Assembly (NCBI RefSeq): GCF_963675165.1
Contig: NC_087377.1
Span: 1,265,501 to 1,329,500 of the forward strand
From: Halichondria panicea
Lineage: Eukaryota; Porifera; Demospongiae; Suberitida; Halichondriidae
DNA length: 64,000 bases
Direction of reading: 5' to 3'
The translations under genes were made by a program, and so were the position numbers. Positions 9,601-18,699 of this stretch are shown here, in pieces (within the stretch, counting starts at the first letter, position 1; every line of letters starts with the position of its first letter). Below the pieces are notes generated by a model, which worked only from the letters and a program-made list of their open reading frames with translations, was not told where the DNA came from and did no database searches.

Positions 9601-12290
9601 TTAGTGATGTATTATAGGCCAAGAAGTAGAATGGAATGTGTGTGGGAATTGTCATTAATGAACTCCTGATTACCGTATAGCGGGTAATTTTCTTGGGTAA
9701 AAATTTGTTCAACTCAAGAAACGGTGGTTTTCGTGAGTAAAAATTTCATTTTCTGCCTGCATTTCTATGTTCCGGTAAGCAATGCCTACGTTGTGGAGGT
9801 CAGCTTGCCCACGAAAATAACGAATACATTACCCCACAAAAATTACCCGCTATACGGTATGATGTTCCACATTCCACGCCAGTATTATTGGGGGTCTACA
9901 AAACACATAATTGTACCACAACCATTTGTCCTACAAAAAAAACGAAGGTATCTATGAAACCGGCATGGCTTGCTCTATTGGTATACCAAATTTAAGCTTC
10001 ATACACCACTGTCTGTGGAAATTAGGTATGGGATTTCTAGTGACACATACCTGGTTTAGGAGTGGAGGGTTGTAGAGATCGGAGATAATCAGCAACTTCA
10101 GTGCGCCCAAACAGTACTGTCTTGTCAAGAGGAGTCCTGCCATGATCATCAGTCATATCTGGACAGGTAAGGGACAGAGATCTTGTAGTAGTACTGACAT
10201 CATTGACCATTACCATGCATGCACAATCAGCACAATCAGATACTTATCGAGTACAGGATGCCTATTATTATAATATTAGTATCGTGTATGTATTGTATTA
10301 CAGTTACCATAATTATAATTATGACTACATGATGATACATACAGGTACACTGATTAATTCACGGGTTGTTTACATTTCCAATCAGAGGATCTAATGAAAC
10401 GGTACCCACTACAAAAATGACTCACCAACATCAACCTTGAGTACCTCCACAAGGTATTTTACAACTTGTATATATCCATTCACACAAGCGCTGTGTAATG
10501 GTGTGTAGTTCCACTTGTTCCTCACATCTGTATGTGGTGATATGACCTCAGAGTAGTGATGACATGCACACACAATGACAACTCAACTAAAATGTATTAT
10601 TGGTTTGTATAGTATTCAAAATGAAGTTAATTATGATAATAAATACATCATGCAGTAGCTTCTCCGTGCTGGTCAGTAATTATCCCAGCTGGGTGAGATA
10701 ATTATGTTATTAGTGTGCGTGTACACAGTATCAAGGATTGTGGGAAATGAGAAATTACTTGAAAAAACATTATTATTACAATCTACATGTACATCAACAC
10801 ATGCATGTTTTGTAATCTAGGAAATTAAACAATCTATAAAAACATTCTTGTTGGGCTCAATCCTTTAGCTATGAAGACTACGCGACTGACACACACTTAC
10901 CAATATGACATTTCATCTCTTGTGATAAATACACCACAGTCTCCATATGTCCTTCCCCACACGCCCAGTGAAATGCAGTCATGCCCGATGCTCCACCACC
11001 TTTCTCAATATCAGCTCCACCACTAACGAGTGCTCTAGTGATCTCCAGGCAGCCCTGGTAGCATGCTAGATGTACTGGAGGGATTATATACTTGTCACTC
11101 CACTCCTCACTCCAGTAGAGCTGGTGATTGGGGTTGGCCCCTCGTCCCAAAACGGACCTCACTTTGCTGACATCATCATTCTCTACAGCCTCCCACAGAT
11201 CCGCGGCCAGCTGCTCCTGAACACTGCATGTACAATAGTGTGTGCATGTGTGTGTGGGTATAGGTACATTTTGTAGGTAGGTGTGCGTGTGTGACATGCA
11301 ACAACAAATTGCTTACGTGGGTGTATCTGGTTCAGTTTCCAGTCTCCTGTGTGATGTGTGTAGGTGTGTGTGTGTATGGTATGTGTGCATGTGTGTGTGT
11401 GGATGGGTGTGTGTGTGGGACATGCAATTCAACAAATTGCTTACCTGGGTGTATCTGGCACAGTGTCCAGCCTCCTGTGTGCATGTGTGTGTGTGTGGGT
11501 GTGGGTGTGTCCATGTGTGTGTGTGTGTGTGTGTATGTGTGGGTGTATACAATGTACATTAATAAGCTCTTGTGAGCATTTATAAGCTCCACACTATATG
11601 GTGTCAATAAGGATTTAGTATAGAGGGGGAAATAAGGCGTGCTTTTGAAAAGTAACCAGAACATTTTTCTGAAAAAGGTCAACTGTTATTTCAATTATAA
11701 TGAAATAACCCATTTTTGGTTGCCTGAAAATTGCAAAATTGCTGCAAAATTGCAATTCAGGCAACCAAAAATGGGTTATTTCAACCCATTTGTTTTTACA
11801 GTGTATACCCTGTTTTAGTATGTAACACTGCCAGCTATGGTCACTCAGTCATACAACTATAGTACATGAATTTTAGGGGGGGGGGGAATTGGAGCCAGAG
11901 GGAGGATATCCCTGTATGACACCCTGACAATGATTAGCTATAATATTTTTATAGCCTATTAAAACTGTACTTTGCTCACGTTCTCCTCTCTGCTGGGGTC
12001 TTGAAACCGAGTTTCTTGCGACTCCACGGCACTAACCTGATGTGTGTGTGTTAGGGGGTCAAGTTTGTGTATGGACAATAATAATAATTATTACAATCAA
12101 AGTACTTCTTGATGCATGGTGGTATATGCAAGTTACTAGCTAGAGTAACACAACATGCAGAGCTTCCATTGATGAGCTCCAATTCTGATGAGGTGATTCC
12201 ACCTCTGACTAATTAAAGGAATGATATCCTCCCTCCATGCAATCACAAGGTCTACATGTTCACTCACCCTGAGTCTTCTCCAGTAGCCAT
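506..12290 (-). CDS. gene A model: ankyrin - linkers - Roc-like GTPase - NLS exons (open at left edge)
   Basis: The proposed chain is 12290-12268 (first exon, MATGEDSG, phase 2), 11223-10901, 10527-10426, 10158-10051 (ankyrin), 8863-8801, 7920-7855, 7734-7669 (linkers), 3589-1469 (GTPase), 1275-1180 and 601-506. Every junction has GT-AG borders and matching phase. All internal joins after the second exon are phase 1, so linker exons can be added or lost freely. The 4-kb intron between 7669 and 3589 holds the piggyBac derivative and other repeats, so joining the ankyrin half to the GTPase half is inferred from phase, strand and order rather than seen. The alternative is two adjacent genes. Gene B at 33.7-41.2 kb is a paralogue of the ankyrin half. 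Confidence 0.5.
776..954. mobile_element. MITE, CCGTATAGCGGG family
   Basis: The right end carries the family terminus, the complement of TACCGTATAGCGGGTAATTTT; the left end is diverged (TAGTGGGTAATATTTGTGGGG). Internal subterminal motifs (GTGGGGTAAAAAT, ATAACGAAT) match the copies at 5773 and 9671. Confidence 0.65.
1180..1275 (-). CDS. gene A: 96-bp NLS-like linker exon, copy 1
   Basis: A phase 1-1 exon of 32 codons joining in frame to the Roc-like exon at 1469-3589, which ends with one base of a split codon. It reads (D)PLASGQRKRSLPSDEQVE and then TLPKRPKNDVIVQ. The basic clusters suggest a bipartite NLS. The duplicate at 506-601 differs at a handful of residues and has the same length and phase, so either or both could be spliced in without breaking the frame. 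Confidence 0.65.
1469..3589 (-). CDS. gene A: large exon, Roc-COR-like P-loop GTPase
   Basis: A single 2121-bp exon encoding about 707 residues, with acceptor TTTATTCCAG before 3589 and donor GTGAGG at 1468. Counting from the first in-exon Met (ends at 3536), a Walker A/G1 motif GMAGTGKTS lies at residues 17-25, DSGGQ (G3/switch II) at 190-194 and THKD (G4) at 271-274. A long low-complexity insert between G1 and G3 contains the basic run KKRRPKQKRK. The following 300 residues look like a COR-type region. A Cys-rich tail (RCTLCKK, SACK) may bind metal. These features fit the ROCO/Roc-COR class of signalling GTPases, intracellular scaffolds often fused to ankyrin or death domains. No kinase or LRR is seen. 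The exon starts and ends in phase 1, as do the linker exons upstream and downstream. Confidence 0.8.
3992..4257 (+). pseudogene. piggyBac transposase N-terminus fragment, left arm
   Basis: Begins ATG GCT AGG with MARLFTCADVLEQLEDSNGD, then a 4-bp insertion (TAGC) relative to the right arm causes a stop and frameshift. Downstream the acidic stretch SGDDSAYEGEGIVGYLPK continues in another frame. Acidic N-termini of this kind are typical of PGBD transposases. It is a truncated relic inside the palindromic element. Confidence 0.7.
5013..5219 (-). pseudogene. piggyBac transposase N-terminus fragment, right arm
   Basis: The inverted copy of the left-arm fragment, open for about 69 codons (MARLFTCADVLEQLEDSNGD then VSSGDDSAYEGEGIVGYL) without the 4-bp insertion. 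It ends soon after DLDYEPGR. Only the acidic N-terminal part of a PGBD-like transposase is present; the catalytic domain is missing. Confidence 0.7.
5773..5959. mobile_element. MITE, CCGTATAGCGGG family
   Basis: Both termini are intact: TACCGTATAGCGGGTAATTT at the left and its complement at the right. The interior is non-coding with the family motif GTAAAAATT. Confidence 0.8.
6115..6242. repeat. hairpin repeat, also at 26549-26682 in reverse
   Basis: Inverted repeats TAGTTATAACAC...GTGTAATAACTAG enclose a second pair, GGAATATATTGCACT...AGTGCAATATATTCC, giving a stem of roughly 130 bp. The same unit occurs in reverse orientation at about 26549-26682, extending into flanking sequence (TATCC-GAGGGCATAGCAAC). 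Confidence 0.6.
6290..7660. other. gene-free stretch with degenerate CAGCCCCACCCC repeats
   Basis: 6430-6545 has four loose repeats of AAACAGCCCCACCCC(A/T). The sequence near 6590-6620 (CTATCCTCGGTATCACAACC) recurs at the right edge of the window (63972-64000), so it belongs to a dispersed repeat. No convincing exon was found. Confidence 0.4.
7669..7734 (-). CDS. gene A: linker exon L3
   Basis: A 66-bp phase 1-1 exon with acceptor TACCCAG and donor GTGAGTAC, reading (D)TPNGSKQLPSTSKEGPNLTSS. It is clearly related to the exon at 8801-8863 (same DT-NGS-QL start and TSS end), which points to exon duplication. Ser/Thr/Pro-rich, so probably a flexible linker. Confidence 0.55.
7855..7920 (-). CDS. 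gene A: linker exon L2
   Basis: A 66-bp phase 1-1 exon with acceptor CATTCTCCTCCAG and donor GTAGGAG, reading TSDPLSGQQTPSAGNEQPET. The DPLSGQ core resembles DPLASGQ in the 96-bp NLS exons at 1180 and 506, so these linkers probably share an origin. Confidence 0.5.
8058..8450. repeat. inverted-repeat element, GTAGGAAAGGCAATGAATAA
   Basis: GTAGGAAAGGCAATGAATAA is at 8058 and again at 8397, with the complement ending at 8450. The inner pair 8397-8450 makes a tight hairpin; the outer pair defines a 393-bp MITE-like unit. Non-coding. Confidence 0.6.
8801..8863 (-). CDS. gene A: linker exon L1
   Basis: A 63-bp phase 1-1 exon with acceptor CACTCAG and donor GTGAGTAATA, reading (D)TLNGSEQLLHSNSIVDKTSS. 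It is a diverged duplicate of the linker at 7669-7734. Confidence 0.5.
8966..9066. repeat. CA/CG microsatellite followed by hairpins
   Basis: A mixed (CA)n/(CG) tract. Immediately after it, 9066-9180 is an inverted repeat (TAGCTGGATAGTAAACCTG paired with the later GGTTACTATCCAGCTA) and 9237-9282 another, built on CCTGCTAGCAGGTCACTA. Confidence 0.6.
9671..9859. mobile_element. MITE, CCGTATAGCGGG family
   Basis: Intact termini TACCGTATAGCGGGTAATTT and complement, 189 bp; internally close to the copy at 5773. Confidence 0.8.
10051..10158 (-). CDS. gene A: ankyrin-repeat exon 4
   Basis: A 108-bp phase 1-1 exon with acceptor CCTGTCCAG and donor GTATGTGT. It reads MTDDHGRTPLDKTVLFGRTE then VADYLRSLQPSTPKP, a C-terminal ankyrin repeat (GRTPLD...G..EVADYL). 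It corresponds to the gene B exon at 38877-38972 (VTDDDGETPLDFA). Confidence 0.75.
10426..10527 (-). CDS. gene A: ankyrin-repeat exon 3
   Basis: A 102-bp phase 1-1 exon with acceptor CACATACAG and donor GTGAGTCA, encoding one ankyrin repeat: VRNKWNYTPLHSACVNGYIQ then VVKYLVEVLKVDV. The TPLHSAC and VVKYLVE motifs are canonical. The same-length paralogue is at 39035-39136 in gene B. Confidence 0.8.
10901..11223 (-). CDS. gene A: ankyrin-repeat exon 2
   Basis: A 323-bp exon with acceptor CATGCAG and donor GTAAGTGT, phase 2 in and phase 1 out. It encodes VQEQLAADLWEAVENDDVSK, the capping helix, then two ankyrin repeats including PPVHLACYQGCLEITRALVS and TAFHWACGEGHMETVVYL. It joins the first exon MATGEDSG in frame. 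Strong paralogy to gene B exon 40102-40324, where LYWSDEW matches LYWSEEW. Confidence 0.8.
11310..11540. repeat. TG-rich microsatellite
   Basis: Two related (TG)n stretches separated by a repeated block (AAATTGCTTAC.TGGGTGTATCTGG). Long reading frames on both strands here are artefacts of the dinucleotide repeat. Confidence 0.7.
11600..11926. mobile_element. MITE, CAGGGTGTCATA family, copy 2 with nested palindrome
   Basis: The right end CCTGTATGACACCCTG is intact and the left end (GGTGTCAATAAGGATT) is diverged. Inserted in it, 11701-11783 is a perfect-looking palindrome, TGAAATAACCCATTTTTGGT...complement, absent from the other two copies. Confidence 0.65.
12268..12290 (-). CDS. gene A: first coding exon
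   Basis: ATG GCT ACT GGA GAA GAC TCA GG followed by donor GTGAGTGAAC: MATGEDSG in 23 bp, phase 2. The next exon begins with the single base needed to finish the glycine codon. Gene B has an equivalent 23-bp first exon (MATEQDS) at 41180-41202, and the flanking upstream sequence (CAAAGCAAAGTGCC.CACCCTCTTT) is conserved between the two copies, which supports both starts. Confidence 0.65.
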
Positions 12291-12727
12291 CGAAGCTTTA
12301 TTCAAACACTTGCCCCTTATTTCTCAGTGCAGTAAACATAACAAAGCAAAGTGCCGCACCCTCTTTCTGGGGCCTTCCCCTACTAATTAAACTGATCTAT
12401 TTTTAGATACACAATTATAATTATTTGAGTGGGTGTTGATAATGATTCACAGCCACCACACTATAAACAATAGTGGTGGTGACCTAGGTAACTAGTAACT
12501 ACACAGTTCTCTAGTGAGCAGCTCTTGAAATCCTCCAGCTCTTTGAAAGGACAGACATCCAGTTTAGCTCTCATATATACCTACAGTGGGAAAACAAGAG
12601 AGTCTCAAGTGGAATATTGTACTCTTGTGTGTGTGTGTGTGGGGGGGGAGTAGGTGGGTGGATATAAATATAAGGTGGGTGAATTTTTGTCCACCGTTCG
12701 TGTTACTAGCTCAAACGAAATGCTCAC

Positions 12728-13015
12728 TTAAATATACAGCCAACCTCAAAGTCTCCATTATAGACCTGTGCTAGCAGGCCACCCTCTATAATACAGCCGG
12801 CCTCAAAGTCTCTATAGCATGTGTTTGGACCTGTGTTAGCAGGCCACCCTCTATAATACAGCCAGGTTAATGGGCCTCAAAGTCTCCATAGCATGTGTTT
12901 GGACCTGTGTTAGCAGGCCACCCTCTATAATACAGCCAGGTTAATGGGCCTCAAAGTCTCCATACCATGTGTTTGGACCTGTGTTAGCAGACCACCCTCT
13001 ATAATACAGCCACTG
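12728..13015. repeat. 74-bp tandem repeat, about 4 copies
   Basis: The unit begins AGCAGGCCACCCTCTATAAT and contains TTAATGGGCCTCAAAGTCTC and CATAGCATGTGTTTGGACC. The same satellite, with 9-10 copies, lies beside the paralogous kinase exon at 43207-43890. Confidence 0.85.
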
Positions 13016-13070
13016 TTGGTCTACCCACCACTATACATACACAGGGTAATACTAATAGTAAGGTACTCAC

Positions 13071-13602
13071 AAAGACATTAGTGACATGGTTGGTGGTTCC
13101 TGTGATCCTGGACACCACCTCACACACTTGCCAGATACTGGGACAAAGCTCAGGGTCAGAGGTCAACAGGCAGCCTACAAGGGAGGGGGAGAATACACGT
13201 ATCATTAGAGCAATACACTTAAGGATGGCAGAGTATCATAGCACCTGTAGCTAGTGTGTGTTCTTAAATAATTATAATTAGCTCTGAAAAAACAGGTCCA
13301 GTTCACAAAGAAAAAACCCCACTATTACAATAGTCTTAAACTAGATTTTATACGTATACCCAGTGGTACTGACTATAAGATGTGTGTGTGTGTGTGTGTG
13401 TGTGTGAGGGGATGGAGGGTGTGAGGGGGTGGAGGGTGTGTGTGTGTGTGTGTGTGTACATGTACCTCTCAAGTTATGCAGCTGGGTCTTGTGTGTAGGG
13501 AGAGTCTTCAGGAATGCTGTACTGAGCACTGACTATGGCTAGAGGGTTGTCACCAAATGGAGTATCCATGAAGCACAGCTTGAACAGTAGTACGCCCAGT
13601 GC
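13071..13602 (-). pseudogene. NAK-family (AAK1/BIKE/GAK-like) kinase fragment, frameshifted
   Basis: Two exons survive. 13602-13466 encodes ALGVLLFKLCFMDTPFGDN then PLAIVSAQYSIPEDSPYTQD, matching the kinase subdomain IX-X region of numb-associated kinases. 13174-13071 encodes YLLTSDPELCPSIWQVCEVV then SRITGTTNHVTNVF (subdomain XI). In the first exon an extra C in the run before CAGCTGCATAAC shifts the frame, so the exon is 137 rather than 136 bp and ends at TAA instead of reading QLHNLR into the next exon. The catalytic lysine, HRD and DFG exons are absent here. Nearest relative: the copy at 42.1-45.3 kb. Confidence 0.7.
13310..13470. repeat. dispersed repeat ending in (TG)n
   Basis: AAAAAACCCCACTATTACAA...ATTTTATACGTATACCCAGTGG leading into a TG microsatellite. 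Copies lie at 23316-23430 (CFAP299 intron) and about 44400-44520 (kinase intron). Confidence 0.6.
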
Positions 13603-13811
13603 CTGTGTGTGGGCAGGTGTGTGTTGTGTGAGGGTGTGATGATAATTATGGGTATTCAGTGTTCATTGAGAGCTTTCAAATGACTACCACTTAACATGGT
13701 CCAGTAAACGTGATTCAAGGAAATTCTCCACTCATCCCCACATTCCACAGTCTTACACAGACAGACCACATTCACAAAATGCAAACCTTATTACAAAAAA
13801 CATAAGTCAAC

Positions 13812-13845
13812 CACTAGCTACAGTGTACACAGTGGGACCACACAT
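13812..13845. repeat. solitary monomer of the 45-bp satellite
   Basis: ACTAGCTACAGTGTACACAG then TGGGACCACAC matches the unit of the array at 16589-18010, and both are preceded by AAATGCAAACCTTAT. Confidence 0.6.
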
Positions 13846-14194
13846 AAAGAGGAATTTCGCCCCTTTTAGCCTTGTTTCCCAGTAAACATAATCATTGCTC
13901 AGATCCTCCCCCTTTTCAGAGAGGTGTCACATTCCACCCCTTTCACAGTACACAAAGCAATTTGGTTGAATGTCATTGAAAGGTCATAATTAGTGAAAGG
14001 TCACCTCCAATAGTACTGCCACATGTCCATCCATACATGCATGGATAAATAATTACACCATACTGTAGTTTAAAATACAATGACAAATGAAACCTCTCAG
14101 CCCATGCCAACTCAGCTAGCATATGGTTGCTCAATATTGACCTCCCTCCACCAAAGGTCTAATACATTGCTACAAGTCATCAACCATCTTTACC

Positions 14195-14460
14195 TGCACT
14201 TCCAGAGTTGAGCCAGCCTCCAGCTCATCAGTGTATGCATGGACTAACACACTAGAGCAATATCAGCAATCCCATCAAACTGCAGTCTGAAGGTGTACTC
14301 CATGCAGTGTATATAGTTGCCCTCATGCAGGGGTAGGCTGTAGAGTGGTCCCAGCTGGCAGTCCATCCACCAATATCACATTGATACTGCCCTTGTCATG
14401 AGTACACCAGTACAGCCTCTGGACCATAGATGAGAGGAGGGAAGTTAGCTGTATAGGTAA
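14195..14460 (-). pseudogene. decayed exon, family not recognised
   Basis: Frame-broken coding-like text on the minus strand: DKGSINVILVDGLPAG, then NYIHCMEYTFRLQFDGIADI, then LVHAYTDELEAGSTLEVQ before a GTAAAG donor. At least two frame changes are needed to join them. It lies between the kinase fragment and the coiled-coil exon. Confidence 0.35.
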
Positions 14461-15078
14461 AGTTGACATGCAGTTAGCAATTGCAATAAGTATATACCCA
14501 AGTGGACTAAGTGGTGGTTTGAGGGCAGTACCTTGACCTTGTATAAGCCCTTATACCTGCACATACTCTTTCCTCAGATCAGGACATGAATTCTTGTGTA
14601 CCATTGGGTACATTGCTAAACCTCACATGAACAATCTCCTACAACTGAGATAAGCTAATTGCAAACCGGCATTAGTTATTATACACGTACTTGTATTATA
14701 GCCGACAATAACACACATAATTATACGTATCTTCACAGCCCAACACTGCGTATACACTCTACGTATATGGAACAGATAACGAACATGCAAGCCTCTTATC
14801 AAACTTTATATTTCTCACAAGTTATGATGCAGGATGATGCTGCCCACCCGGGGTACCTGTGTAGGGCTGAGGAATTGATGGACACAATAAAGACAATAGA
14901 CTACCATCATGCACGCAGGTACACTACCACCCACTCCACTCATCACACACCACCCACTACATTAGTAATGTATGAGTACGCAATGGGGGACCATACATTA
15001 CAACAAAGGGAGCTAGAGAGCTAGTCCATAGATAAAGTATCTGGGTCCACTCAATAAGACCTGGCACTACTCACCCTA

Positions 15079-15117
15079 GCATTGTCCAGCTCCCTCTGCA
15101 GACTAGCCACCATATCC
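15079..15117 (-). CDS. short coiled-coil exon MVASLQRELDNAR, copy 1
   Basis: ATG GTG GCT AGT CTG CAG AGG GAG CTG GAC AAT GCT AGG followed by GTGAGTAG. The same 39 bp and donor recur at 46016-46054, and a third copy near 61.3/61.8 kb is split by an insertion. Conservation in three places with the donor suggests a real first or early exon; the rest of its gene is not clear. Confidence 0.35.
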
Positions 15118-15166
15118 ACCAACATTAATCAGGACTGCAATGCATGATCCTCCATCGTTCGCGCTC

Positions 15167-15216
15167 TAGCCTCGAGACCAGCCGTTTGTTATAAGGAAAG
15201 GTTGATCTCGAGGCTA
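15167..15216. mobile_element. micro-palindrome, TAGCCTCGA family
   Basis: A 50-bp unit TAGCCTCGAGACCAGC...ATCTCGAGGCTA flanked by near-identical 9-bp repeats, TTCGCGCTC (15158-15166) and CTCGCGCTC (15217-15225). Confidence 0.7.
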
Positions 15217-15773
15217 CTCGCGCTCATGCCTGCCTTCTCTGATCTGAGGCTATGTGGTTAACAAGAAGCTGCAACTGAAGTGATCCCGTACCCAACAACA
15301 ATGGTAAAGGGTCACTAAACTAGAAAGCTGAAATGAAATTTTGCCAAAAAAGTATAAAAATAGAAGGTGATGGTATATATACATGTATACACACACACAC
15401 AGGACACAGAGCATTATAATAGTCAGTACTTATAGTCAACACAGAGTCAGTTCTTTACTTGACATTATTCTCCTTCTTTACTTGACATCTTTATTCGTCC
15501 CTTTCAAGTAGCTCCAGTATCTGTATGAAAGCATGAGCACAGCACAATAAACTAGAGCCTTATAAGCAAAACATTGCAATAAAACACTGTGTGCAATGAA
15601 AATAGGGATCAGATTTATGAATATTCCAGTAATAATCTGTTTAAAAACATGAGTGCATGATTTAGGAGCCCTCAGGGCTAGTAGAACCATCAAGTACTTA
15701 GAATGCTGTATACTATTATTGCATGGCACAACTGCATGACGAGCAAGTTCACAAAGTTAATAAGGTAATTCAC

Positions 15774-16114
15774 ATGTATGCTCCACACAGGTCTTGTGAA
15801 TGCTGCGAACTGCCTCTCCGTCCTCAATCTCTGAGGCAATTTCCACTAATCGACCGTAAGTAGCTGTTGAATTCAATGGATTGAATTGGAGAATATTTTT
15901 ACTCTTCCACTTCTTTAGAGCAGCGAGGAATTTCCCTGGAATACCAACAAATGTGTGATCGATAGCACCAATCTCAGCATCACTGAGGCCCAGCCTGTGC
16001 TTGTATCTGTCATATAGCCAGCAATCTCGGTAGACAACTGGAGAAGAGCATCATCCCAGCACTCACTACTCAACCGAGGGGCAGTCGCTGTCACTATCGT
16101 CTTATGTGGTTGAA
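15774..16114 (-). pseudogene. death-domain exon, frameshifted copy
   Basis: Acceptor CTGTACAG before 16114 and a GTGAATT donor. The start reads VQPHKTIVTATAPRLSSECW then DDALLQLSTEIAGY; there a 2-bp insertion (TATATG for TATG) relative to the copy at 62528 shifts the frame. The remaining part (ATYGRLVEIASEIEDGEAV) is still recognisable in the other frame. Death domains are six-helix protein-interaction modules of apoptosis and immune adaptors. Confidence 0.65.
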
Positions 16115-16588
16115 CTGTACAGATCAAAATACATTACATTATTTCCAATGACATGCAACGGCACGTAGTGGCAATACTCTGAAATGTACACCAAATACTT
16201 TATCACTGTCACATGAGACCCCATACACAATACAACTGTCAAGGCTATAATTGAAGATTGCTTCAATTTAGATTGCTATACTTGTACAATAATGATGTCG
16301 TGAATAATTATAGTGATCACATTAATTCCCAAGTTGTTCCCTTAATTAGCTTATTACCAAATGCATATGATTTAATTAGATCTCACTTTTCATTGGCTAA
16401 CTAGAGCTATGTGTACAGAGGACTTCTGCCAACCAACCTGAAATCCTCTGTACATGTATATGTAGAGAAGTACATTTGTATCCTCAAGCAAACTATAGTT
16501 TGGGCAGAATATTGGCAGTACATGGAATGCTGTGGTGAACCCATACAAATGTTATTATTGCTTTCACTTCATTTGAAATGCAAACCTT

Positions 16589-18010
16589 ATAGGCTCCGTA
16601 CACCAGCTACAGTGCACACAGTGGGACCACACCATAGGCTCCGTACACTAGCTACAGTGCACACAGTGGGACCACACTATAGGCTCTGTACACTAGCTAC
16701 AGTGCACACAGTGGGACCACACTATAGGCTCCGTACACCAGCTACAGTGCACACAGTGGGACCACACCATAGGCTCCGTACACTAGCTACAGTGCACACA
16801 GTGGGACCACACTATAGGCTCTGTACACTAGCTACAGTGCACACAGTGGGACCACACTATAGGCTCCGTACACTAGCTACAGTGCACACAGTGGGACCAC
16901 ACTATAGGCTCCGTACACCAGCTACAGTGCACACAGTGGGACCAGCTACAGTGCACACAGTTAGACCACACTATAGGCTCCGTACACTAGCTACAGTGCA
17001 CACAGTGGGACCACACTATAGGCTCTGTACACTAGCTACAGTGCACACAGTGGGACCACACTATAGGCTCTGTACACTATAGCTACAGTGTACACAGTGG
17101 GACCACACTATAGGCTCTGTACACTAGCTACAGTGCACACAGTGGGACCACACTATAGGCTCTGTACACCAGCTACAGTGCACACAGTGGGACCACACTA
17201 TAGGCTCCGTACACTAGCTACAGTGCACACAGTGGGACCACACTATAGGCTCTGTACATTAGCTACAGTGCACACAGTGGGACCACACTATAAGCTCTGT
17301 ACACTAGCTACAGTGCACACAGTGGGACCACACTATAGAGCTCTGTACACTAGCTACAGTGCACACAGTGGGACCACACTACTATAGGCTCTGTACACTA
17401 GCTACAGTGCACACAGTGGGACCACACTATAGGCTCTGTACACTAGCTACAGTGCACACAGTGGGACCACACTATAGGCTCTGTACACTAGCTACAGTGC
17501 ACACAGTGGGACCACACTATAGGCTCTGTATGTACTAGCTATAGGCTCTATACACCAGCTACAATGCACACAGTGGGACCACACTATAGGCTCCGTACAC
17601 CAGCTACAGTGCACACAGTGGGACCACACTATAGGCTCTGTATGTACTAGCTACAGTGTACACAGTGGGACCACACTATAGGCTCTATACACCAGCTACA
17701 GTGCACACAGTGGGACCACACTATAGGCTCTGTACACTAGCTACAGTGCACACAGTGGGACCACACTATAGGCTCTGTACACTAGCTACAGTGTACACAG
17801 TGGGACCACACTATAGGCTCTATACACCAGCTACAGTGTACACAGTGGGACCACACTATAGGCTCTGTACACTAGCTACAGTGTACACAGTGGGACCACA
17901 CTATAGGCTCTATACACCAGCTACAGTGCACACAGTGGGACCACACTATAGGCTCTGTACACTAGCTACAGTGCACACAGTGGGACCACACTATTGGCTC
18001 TGTACACTAG
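16589..18010. repeat. 45-bp tandem satellite, about 31 copies
   Basis: Unit AGCTACAGTGCACACAGTGG-GACCACACTATAGGCTC(C/T)GTACACT, with point variants and a few partial units (16941, 17525, 17640). The period is a multiple of three, so stop-free frames run through it, but there is no sign of coding. Confidence 0.9.
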
Positions 18011-18310
18011 TCTACACACTGCATGTCAATTAGAGTAGCATTTCTGCAAACAAGGTGAAAATGGTTTTTAGTGGAACAGCTGTCTACCCCTGGGCCCATA
18101 CACGCAGACATTCTACTTTCAAAGGACTATAGAATATTTGCATATACACAAATTGGAATTCCATGTAGTGGGACAAGACAACAGTCTGGCTAGGCTACCG
18201 ATCAAAATTATCTCCGTAAAAATACAATTATTGGGGTCACAGATGTCACAGCTGAGTGGAGAGTGGAGTGGAAGGGCTAGCTGGATGAATGTGAGGGATG
18301 ATGGGATCAT

Positions 18311-18692
18311 TGTGACAGGGCAATGGACCGCTACTAAACCCTAGTTATCAGTCAACAGCTGGAGCTTTATTTCCTACAATGCATAGCGGGAAATTTTTGC
18401 GGATGCAATTTGGCTCCAGAGCCCTCAGCAGAAAGTTACGTGGGTTCTAATATTCGCGGTTCAATGCCAGGAAACCACACCCACCAATAGCATTGCATGT
18501 GAAATACCGGTGCATGGGAGTTTATCCCAGTTTTAAATGCTCTGCCCTCGAAAAACGACGAAAATTTCCCGCTATACGGTACTTGTTATCAATACCCCAT
18601 TTTTAATAATACATGTGCAATGTATGCTAGCTGTGACAGGGCAATGGACCGCTACTAAACCCCAGTGATCAGTCAACAGCTGGAGCTTAATT
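18311..18692. repeat. 57-bp direct repeat flanking a degenerate MITE
   Basis: TGTGACAGGGCAATGGACCG-CTACTAAACCC... occurs at 18311-18368 and 18632-18690. Between them, 18379-18580 ends with the complement of ACCGTATAGCGGGAAATTTT and begins with AGCGGGAAATTTTTGC, a diverged CCGTATAGCGGG-family MITE. Confidence 0.6.
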
Positions 18693-18699
18693 AATAATA

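Noticed and set aside
16411..18033. Long repetitive proteins (RLCTLATVHTVGPHY units)
   Set aside because: The satellite period is 45 bp, so frames stay open by arithmetic. Units vary as DNA would, and there are no splice or start signals.
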